Positions 59,101 through 64,000 of a DNA stretch of 64,000 nucleotides are shown here, in pieces. The DNA is from Christensenella sp. UBA2853 (GTDB taxonomy: Bacteria; Bacillota; Clostridia; Christensenellales; Aristaeellaceae). The position numbers were made by a program, and so were the translations under genes. The notes under the pieces were generated by a model that was not told the DNA's origin, ran no database searches, and saw only the letters and a list, made by a program, of their open reading frames with translations. Position 1 is the stretch's first letter. Each line of letters opens with the position of its first letter. The stretch is taken from positions 20,758 to 84,757 of the forward strand of contig DEFL01000008.1 in NCBI GenBank assembly GCA_002350845.1, read 5' to 3'.

Positions 59101-59381
59101 TCTCCACCAATGAAACCATGCAGCAGGTCACTTCCACCTGGAACTACATGACCTCTGAACTGGTTCAGAAGAACCCGGGCTTCGTCGCTCTGGCCCGCGA
59201 AGCCATGAAGTATCAGCTGTATGCTTTCGCAAACAGCGAAGTGGCCTCCGTCAGCTTTGAAAAAGTAACTCCGTGGTGGGAGACTGCCATGAATGCTGCT
59301 CAGTATGGCTTCCTGGGCCTGGGTATCCTCAGCTGCCTGCTGTACCTGGTCAGCTCCATGAAGAAGAAGGAGGAAAAATAA
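56181..59381 (+). CDS. Domain-permuted GH3 glycosidase with membrane segment at each end, copy 2
   Basis: A 1066-residue paralogue of the GH3 at 29769-32792, again in the order sandwich domain (QEGAVLLKNNGALPL), fibronectin-III-like domain (DVAQLYVQTPYTQYDKDHAV; GGDYYFAIGNGAHEA) and TIM barrel (EYYSEDAMLS; KHFAFNDQETQRSG; nucleophile Asp950 in GLMSTDM). An acidic Glu/Ala/Thr linker (about 565-600) separates the domains, absent in copy 1. Hydrophobic helices lie at about 10-30 and near the C-terminus (FLGLGILSCLLYLVSS). Codon use is strongly biased to a narrow set, which suggests high expression. GAAAGGAAG precedes the ATG. Its stop overlaps the next start (TAATG). Confidence 0.9.
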   Translation: MSQKAAKVWRGLTALFLSLSLLVFSMGGVANQWRSVIDQSLGTTSSKTVNDGRYNPDYSNTDDLVKAHWAIGEQVGQEGAVLLKNNGALPLQASSKVTLFGMGSQYPFLGGVMGSSISTPDQVNLVNALTQKGFQVNPTMTAIYEAMGSVVTGEAHGWGGTTPIYGLRPAGFSTPYAPSEPNPDTYTKPAAEMGGGAAENYQDSFKDYADAAIVVFSRPGSEGSDYYPGATGIDESVSGSKSALALSANEKAVLEMAKANFDKVVVLVNTGVVMEIEDLKQDEGVDAIMYVGFPGAFGFLGIANLLNGTAAPSGHLADTWAVDFAKSPAAQNFGAIQLSDISMLTWPGSLLGNASAAAAQGGFVTADQNGVNLSANYYLVEAEGIYTGYKYYETRYYDSVLGQGNAASAVGAVDGAEKWDYANEVSWPFGYGMSYTTFEQKLDEVTVNGTTVTAKVTVTNTGDVAGKDVAQLYVQTPYTQYDKDHAVEKAAIQLLGMEKTQELAPGASETVTITVDSKYMASWDSTAKEGKGGWILDGGDYYFAIGNGAHEAVNNVLAAQGITLKVEATPVEEAPAEETATEETAETVETAEAAPAEEIALGNAELAKAVKIGEEGTVDETTFAKSANGTEVVNQLANADVNYYKPGYATYLSRTDWAATFPKTYNDLEIDAANTEWIQALTNEVYQMPNDGTVSDEEMNKGIAGSLKLKDLAGVTDINDPRYEQLVKQIPVNTLIAKLAKGGSASDYIPEIENPVVYQNDGPNGFGGRLSGRGSYADDKNAGFNMGIMANETLMASTWNKELIKAWGELMGNDGLMSGNWSIWGAAANTHRSAWNGRNFEYYSEDAMLSNVMCAAVIEGSLKYGIIIGPKHFAFNDQETQRSGIAPYMTEQKARENELRAFQGAYEDKGALGIMTSFSRIGATPVNGHIGLLKNILRGEWGFKGLMSTDMMNSAGYFRPEMIIASGVTQIADFSTNETMQQVTSTWNYMTSELVQKNPGFVALAREAMKYQLYAFANSEVASVSFEKVTPWWETAMNAAQYGFLGLGILSCLLYLVSSMKKKEEK

Positions 59382-59866
59382 TGGCTGCCAAGAATGTGAA
59401 AAAGTCCGGTGTGATCGCATATGCGCTCATGGCGGTGCTGGCACTGATCTCCTTGATCGTGTATCTGAACAATAACGGCTATATTTCCACGGCACCTACA
59501 GCCAAGGATGAATTCTTCCAGAGCTACAATGTGCATGCTTCTCTGATTACATGGCTGACCATCGGCGGCATTGCCTGCGCTGTGCTTTCTGTGCTCTCCG
59601 CTCTGTTTGCGGAGCAGAAGGGCATTGTGAAGCTGTGCACAGACGTTCTGCGCGTGGCGGCTCCGGTCCTGGTCATCGTTGCACTGGCCTACTTCCTCAC
59701 CGACCGTGTGGATGGCTTTGGCTATGTGTACGGCTCCAATCTTGCCCTTGGCAAGGATGACGCGTTTACGGCAGGAAGCCAGAGCATTCAGGGTCTTGCG
59801 CTGTACTGTGTCACCTGGCTGGTGGGTATTGTAAGTGCTTTCATGAATCTGAAGAAGAAAGCCTGA
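59381..59866 (+). CDS. Small four-helix membrane protein coupled to the GH3
   Basis: A 161-residue membrane protein with four hydrophobic segments (about 11-31, 50-70, 82-103, 133-153). I do not recognise the family. Its ATG shares bases with the GH3 stop (TAATG), and GGAGG sits 7 bases before it inside that gene, so translation is coupled. Between helices it has only short loops, one extracellular with NNNGYISTAPTAKDEFFQSY. A stabilising or positioning partner for the membrane-anchored GH3 is a natural guess (inference). A GC-rich hairpin follows at 59878-59905. Confidence 0.7.
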   Translation: MAAKNVKKSGVIAYALMAVLALISLIVYLNNNGYISTAPTAKDEFFQSYNVHASLITWLTIGGIACAVLSVLSALFAEQKGIVKLCTDVLRVAAPVLVIVALAYFLTDRVDGFGYVYGSNLALGKDDAFTAGSQSIQGLALYCVTWLVGIVSAFMNLKKKA

Positions 59867-59877
59867 TTGCATTCCTG

Positions 59878-59905
59878 CAGGGCAGCGGTTTGTGCCGCTG
59901 CCCTG
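59878..59905 (+). terminator. Hairpin between the GH3 partner and GH78 genes
   Basis: CAGGGCAGCGG pairs perfectly with CCGCTGCCCTG around a 6-base loop, followed by CTTTC only. It is a strong stem with a weak tail, so attenuation is more likely than full termination. The GH78 start is 30 bases beyond it. Confidence 0.6.
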
Positions 59906-59934
59906 CTTTCAATTCAAAATGGAGCGAGAGAATT

Positions 59935-62484
59935 ATGCTGAGCATTCGTAAATTTACGGTGGAACACCTGCCCACGGGATGCGTAACTGACAAAAAGAAT
60001 CCGGATTTTGCCTTTGCTGTGGACAGCGACCGGCAGGGAGCGAAAATCCAGAACGCAGAGCTTTCTGTGAACGGCTGGAAGACACAGACAGCGCAGCAGC
60101 ACAGCATTGCCTATGAGGGCCCTGCACTGAAGCCGTTTACGCGCTATGAGGCTTCGATCTGCGTTCAGGATGACGCGGGAGAGACAGCGGAAAGCACGCT
60201 GACCTTTGAAACCGGACGCATGGATACACCGTGGCAGGCGCAGTGGATTTCTGACGCTGCGTACAGTTTCCAGGAGAAGGGTGTTTCTCCCATTCCCATG
60301 GTATTCCGCAAAACACTGAAGATTGCAAAGCCGCTGCGCAGGGCAACCGTGTATGCGACCGCCCTCGGCATCTATGAACTGGATGTGGACGGGCAGAAGC
60401 TGGGCAATCAGTATTTCGCGCCGGGCTTTACCTCCTATCCGTCTCACCTGCAGTATCAGACCTATGATGCGACGAGTCTGCTGAAGGACGGAAGCCAGCT
60501 GACGGCCACTGTAGCCGGCGGCTGGGCTGTCGGATCGTTTGTGTTCACAAGAAAGAACCGCTATGCCGCGGACTGTCAGGCGCTGCTGCTCGAAGTGCGT
60601 CTGGAATACGAGGACGGCGAGGTGCAGACGGTCGGGACGGATGCTTCCTGGCAGGTCACTGAGGAAGGTCCGGTCCGAATGGCGGACCTCTATGACGGTG
60701 AAACATACGATGCCACAGTGGATCTGAATGCAGTCACCTGGCGTAAGGCGGCTCAGGAAACCCTGCGGGTCCATCCGGTCATCGAGGCTCAGTACGGCCT
60801 GCCGGTGGTCGCCCATGAGGCGATGAAGCCGACAGCCTGCCACAAGGCCGGGGACGAAACCGTGTATGATTTCGGTCAGAACTTTGCGGGTGTTGTCTGC
60901 CTTCAGATCCGGGGTCGAAAGGGACAGACCGTGAAAGTCCGTCATGCGGAGATCCTGAATCCGGACGGCAGCCTGAATGTCTCATTCCTCCGCTCCGCCA
61001 AAGCGACAGCAACCTATACCTGCGTGGACGGCGAACAGTCGTACTCTCCCAGGTTCTCTTATATGGGCTTCCGCTATGTCGGCGTATCCGGTATCGACCA
61101 GAAAGACATCGAAGTGACAGCCGTGCCGGTGTATTCTGACCTGGAAGAAGCCGGCGGGTTCACCTGCTCCAATGAACTGCTCAACCGTCTGCAGCAGAAT
61201 ATCCAGTGGGGTGCGCGCAGCAATTTTGTCGACATTCCCACAGACTGCCCGCAGCGCGACGAACGCATGGGATGGACAGGCGATATTGCCGTGTTTGGTC
61301 AGACGGCCTGCTTCAATTTCGATATGGCCCGTTTCCTGGATAAATGGCTGGCCGATATGCGCTCGGAACAGAACAGGGGAGGCGGCATTCCCAACACCGT
61401 TCCGGTGCATCTGTACGGATTCCCGGCCACCATGCCCCGCATGGCCATTGACTGGTGGGGCGACGCCTGCGTGATGGTGCCGTGGGCACTCTATCAGGCG
61501 ACCGGTGAAAAGCGCTATCTCGAGGAAAACTATGAGATGATGAAAAAATACGTCAAGGCATGCCGTTTCTGGGCAGGCTTCGGCGTAGGCGAGTACCGCT
61601 ACATCTGGCATACGCCGGCTACCTTCCATTTCGGTGACTGGGTGGCTCCGGATGTGCCCAAGATGCAGCAGTGGCAGGCGCGCTCGAAATGGACTGCGAC
61701 CGCTTCCCTGTATCACACGAGCTCTATGACCGGAAAAATCGCCCGCATTCTCGGACACGCTGATGAGGCTGCAAAGTACGAAAAACTGGCTGAGAACGTT
61801 TCCAAGGCCTATATCCACGTCTTCACCGACGGGCAGGGCAGGCTGAAGAATGAATTCCAGACCGGCTATGTGCTGCCGCTGCAGTTCCATATGTTCCCTG
61901 ACGGCGTGCAGGAAAAGGCAGCCGAAAACCTGACCGCTCTTGTCAAAAAGAATGACTGGTGCATCGGCACCGGGTTCCCCGGAACGCCGTACATTCTCTT
62001 CGCCCTGGCAGACAACGGACAGAAGGACGCAGCCTATCAGATGCTGATGAACACGCGCTGCCCGTCCTGGCTGTATGAGGTGAAGGTCGGTGCGACGACG
62101 ATCTGGGAGCGCTGGGACGGTCTGGATGAAAACGGCCAGTGCCCGATCGGCGATGACGGCACCGATAAGATGATCTCCTACAACCATTATGCCTCCGGCG
62201 CAGTCGGTGATTTCCTCTATCGCCGTGTGGCCGGCCTCGAACCGCTCGAGCCGGGCTACAGACGCTTCCGCGTAAAGCCGATTCCCGGCGGCGGGCTGAC
62301 CCAGGCCTGTGCATGGACGGAAACGCCTTACGGCAGGGTTCAGGCTGAATGGGAGATCAAAGACCATCAGATGACGGTGAAAGTCACCGTGCCTGTCGGT
62401 GCAGAGGGCGAACTGATTCTGCCCGATGGCAGGCAGGTAGCCCTGCAAAGCGGTGTGCACACGCAGACATGCCCTGCTGAATGA
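59935..62484 (+). CDS. Alpha-L-rhamnosidase, GH78
   Basis: An 849-residue inverting alpha-L-rhamnosidase. Order: N-terminal beta domains with ETGRMDTPWQAQWIS and the region from YATALGIYELDVDGQKLG to YPSHLQYQTYDATSLL, then the (alpha/alpha)6 catalytic barrel with the family signature DCPQRDERMGWTGD (containing the catalytic acid), GATTIWERWDGLDENG (the second catalytic Glu region), and a C-terminal beta-sandwich ending near VAG-to-PIPGGG. No signal peptide, so the enzyme is cytoplasmic and acts on imported rhamnosides. The ATG at 59935 has GGAGCGAGAG 4 bases upstream. It sits between the anchored GH3 and a GPH transporter, and the three form a plausible uptake unit. Confidence 0.95.
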   Translation: MLSIRKFTVEHLPTGCVTDKKNPDFAFAVDSDRQGAKIQNAELSVNGWKTQTAQQHSIAYEGPALKPFTRYEASICVQDDAGETAESTLTFETGRMDTPWQAQWISDAAYSFQEKGVSPIPMVFRKTLKIAKPLRRATVYATALGIYELDVDGQKLGNQYFAPGFTSYPSHLQYQTYDATSLLKDGSQLTATVAGGWAVGSFVFTRKNRYAADCQALLLEVRLEYEDGEVQTVGTDASWQVTEEGPVRMADLYDGETYDATVDLNAVTWRKAAQETLRVHPVIEAQYGLPVVAHEAMKPTACHKAGDETVYDFGQNFAGVVCLQIRGRKGQTVKVRHAEILNPDGSLNVSFLRSAKATATYTCVDGEQSYSPRFSYMGFRYVGVSGIDQKDIEVTAVPVYSDLEEAGGFTCSNELLNRLQQNIQWGARSNFVDIPTDCPQRDERMGWTGDIAVFGQTACFNFDMARFLDKWLADMRSEQNRGGGIPNTVPVHLYGFPATMPRMAIDWWGDACVMVPWALYQATGEKRYLEENYEMMKKYVKACRFWAGFGVGEYRYIWHTPATFHFGDWVAPDVPKMQQWQARSKWTATASLYHTSSMTGKIARILGHADEAAKYEKLAENVSKAYIHVFTDGQGRLKNEFQTGYVLPLQFHMFPDGVQEKAAENLTALVKKNDWCIGTGFPGTPYILFALADNGQKDAAYQMLMNTRCPSWLYEVKVGATTIWERWDGLDENGQCPIGDDGTDKMISYNHYASGAVGDFLYRRVAGLEPLEPGYRRFRVKPIPGGGLTQACAWTETPYGRVQAEWEIKDHQMTVKVTVPVGAEGELILPDGRQVALQSGVHTQTCPAE

Positions 62485-62498
62485 TGACGTGCATGATT

Positions 62499-62533
62499 CC
62501 TGCTGATGGTGTAGAATATACCTTATCAGCAGG
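62499..62533 (+). repeat. Hairpin in the gap before the GPH transporter
   Basis: CCTGCTGAT (62499-62507) pairs with ATCAGCAGG (62525-62533) around a 17-base loop containing TAGAATATA. No T-run follows. It may be an mRNA processing or regulatory stem; no clear promoter is visible in this 91-base gap. Confidence 0.45.
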
Positions 62534-62575
62534 GAACCTGCTGGCAACTGAAATATGGAGAAAGGACGATGTACA

Positions 62576-64000
62576 ATGAGTCAGACATCAAGCAAAGGCA
62601 GCGTATTTGATAAACTGCCCAGTCTGATCAAGAAATCCAATGTGACACTCTTCCCGGAAGGCGCGATCGGCTATCTGGTCGGTCCGACCCTGGCCCTGAT
62701 GGCCAACTCGGTCCTGGCCAACTATTTCAACAAGTACATGACCGACGTGCTGAACATCAACTCGTGGGCAAGCGAGTTCTTCAAGTGGCTGCCGGTTATC
62801 TCCGTGATTTTTGTTGTGCTCGGCAACATTATTGTCGGCCGTCTGATGGACAAAAGCTCTTCCCGCGCAGGCAAGGCCCGTCCTCTGCTGCTGATTTCGG
62901 TTCCGATCTCTTTCCTGGCCCTTCTGATTCTCTTCGTCATTTCTCCTCTTGCGACGGATACCATCAACCCGCAGGGACAGAGCATGGCGCTGGTGTGCAT
63001 CGCGATCGGTTATAATCTCTGGTTTGCCATCGCATACCCGATGTACTATACACCGCATGCAGCTCTGGTGAACCTGTCCACCCGCAACAGCAAGGACCGC
63101 ACGCTGCTGGCCACCCTGTCCAATGCAACAGCCCTGGCAGCCATGGGCCTGAGCACCATGATTCTTCCGTTCTTCCTGAGCCTGCTGTTTGTGCCGCAGA
63201 CCACCAATCTGCCGGAAGGCGCGGTGCTCCTGGAGAGCGGAGAGTATGCGCTCAACGGTGTTGTCCTGTATGATGCCGTTGCCTCCTACAATCACTGGAA
63301 AATCTTTGTTATTGCCCTCACGGCCATCACCGTCGTCGGTGCGCTTGTGGAATTCATGTTCACCCGTGAGCGTGTCACGGAGGAATCCATGGATCAGGGC
63401 GAAAATGCCGCCCCTGCCAAGGCCCTGCCGATCGCTCAGCAGGCGAAGATCTGCTTCTCCGATAAGTTCTGGGTCATCATGATGGTGTTCTTCTTCTGCT
63501 ATCAGCTCGGCGGCATGGCGAAGAACGTGTCTCAGCTGTATTTCTGCCAGGCAATGTTCCCTGCCGGTGTGGAGAACGGACAGAATGTCTATTCCATCAG
63601 CAACGGCGGCAGCATCTCCGGTTTCCTGGCCATTATCGGCGCCATTCCCACGGCTATTGGCATGGTGGCAGCGCCTCTTCTGGCCAATAAGATCGGCAAG
63701 GGCAAGGCCATTTTATGCGGCGCAGTTCTCGCCACAGTGGGCGGCCTGCTGGGCATGATTGCTCCCTCGAACCTTGTGCTGGTTTACGTCTCCTTTATTC
63801 TCAAGGCTCTGGGTTCCACGCCTGCCATGTACCTTTCCATGGCACTGCTCGCGGACGTTCTGGACCATCAGGAAGCCATCCACGGCAAGCGCACGGACGG
63901 CCTGACCATGACCATCTACGGTGCGATCATGGCCGGTATGACCGGTGTGGCCACCGGCATCCTGAATATCGTGCTTTCCAATGTCGGCTATGCCGCAGAC
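62576..64000 (+). CDS. GPH-family sugar/cation symporter (partial)
   Basis: The first 475 residues of a glycoside-pentoside-hexuronide family importer, which runs off the window edge in frame. Features: AIGYLVGPTLALMANSVLANYF, NKYMTDVLNINSW, GRLMDKSSSRAGKARPLLLI (the family signature with D-K-S-x-S-R-A-G-K-x-R), and YTPHAALVNLSTRNSKDR. About twelve hydrophobic segments are expected and ten to eleven are visible. AAAGGA precedes the ATG by 9 bases. The gene directly follows GH78, so the substrate is probably a rhamnose-containing disaccharide or glycoside (inference). Confidence 0.92.
   Translation, partial: MSQTSSKGSVFDKLPSLIKKSNVTLFPEGAIGYLVGPTLALMANSVLANYFNKYMTDVLNINSWASEFFKWLPVISVIFVVLGNIIVGRLMDKSSSRAGKARPLLLISVPISFLALLILFVISPLATDTINPQGQSMALVCIAIGYNLWFAIAYPMYYTPHAALVNLSTRNSKDRTLLATLSNATALAAMGLSTMILPFFLSLLFVPQTTNLPEGAVLLESGEYALNGVVLYDAVASYNHWKIFVIALTAITVVGALVEFMFTRERVTEESMDQGENAAPAKALPIAQQAKICFSDKFWVIMMVFFFCYQLGGMAKNVSQLYFCQAMFPAGVENGQNVYSISNGGSISGFLAIIGAIPTAIGMVAAPLLANKIGKGKAILCGAVLATVGGLLGMIAPSNLVLVYVSFILKALGSTPAMYLSMALLADVLDHQEAIHGKRTDGLTMTIYGAIMAGMTGVATGILNIVLSNVGYAAD

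Noticed and set aside
56130..59420. Long open frame (over 1000 codons) on the minus strand opposite the second permuted GH3
   Set aside because: It arises from biased third-position use in the real gene on the plus strand. It has no family motifs, and the plus-strand gene has a ribosome binding site, GH3 motifs and TAATG coupling.

Overview
The window looks like chromosome of an anaerobic, moderately GC-rich Clostridia (Bacillota), most likely a gut or rumen plant-fibre degrader. The evidence is a YesM/YesN-type two-component pair with an LplB/YtcP-type sugar ABC transporter, GH78 and GH3 glycosidases, a GPH sugar importer, an adhE-rex-[FeFe]-hydrogenase operon, AGGAGG-type ribosome binding sites, some GTG and TTG starts, and many small secreted proteins. 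No rRNA, tRNA, CRISPR array or intact insertion sequence was seen. Ribosome binding sites moved many starts inward from the longest possible frame.

Layout. 1-2000: tail of a sigma-like gene interrupted by TAG, then a DUF4143-type ATPase. 2009-6409: a large secreted protein with six Cys/Trp repeats. 7004-9310: a DUF2975 / YozG-like HTH / DUF4153-4173 operon behind a tandem-repeat operator. 9465-14419: a secreted calycin-like protein divergent from a TetR gene that leads an operon with an ATC-hydrolase-like protein, a methyltransferase and membrane proteins. 14679-19325: an MMPL exporter with its coiled-coil partner, divergent from a second TetR gene. Both TetR intergenic regions contain face-to-face promoters sharing one -10 block. 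19522-27453: a six-gene minus-strand operon (two permeases, solute-binding protein, sensor kinase, AraC-type response regulator, FG-GAP propeller protein). 27745-28635: two 5'-truncated divergent gene fragments, an apparent deletion scar.

28696-38672 is the most interesting block: three paralogous secreted esterases, a domain-permuted membrane-anchored GH3, two unknown secreted proteins and a GHKL kinase / LytTR regulator pair. Four promoters here share one architecture: two 12-bp repeats (consensus ACATCGTAATTG) 21 bp apart, ending exactly 5 bp before a TTG-type -35 with a 17-18 bp spacer. I infer a local, autoregulated LytTR regulon that drives the whole extracellular-enzyme block.

38989-47703 is a redox operon, transcribed rex, adhE, an APH-type kinase, a 2Fe-2S protein, a PAS-containing sensory-type [FeFe]-hydrogenase, a PP2C/SpoIIE phosphatase and a second [FeFe]-hydrogenase, so fermentation enzyme, redox repressor and putative H2-sensing signalling are co-transcribed. 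47880-54803 holds a LysR regulator, a secreted unknown, an amidase, a second sugar ABC transporter with an attenuator after its binding protein, and a C_GCAxxG protein. 55218-64000 (plus strand) holds TraX, a second permuted GH3 with a small membrane partner overlapping it, a GH78 rhamnosidase and a GPH transporter cut by the window edge, plausibly a route for rhamnose-containing glycans.
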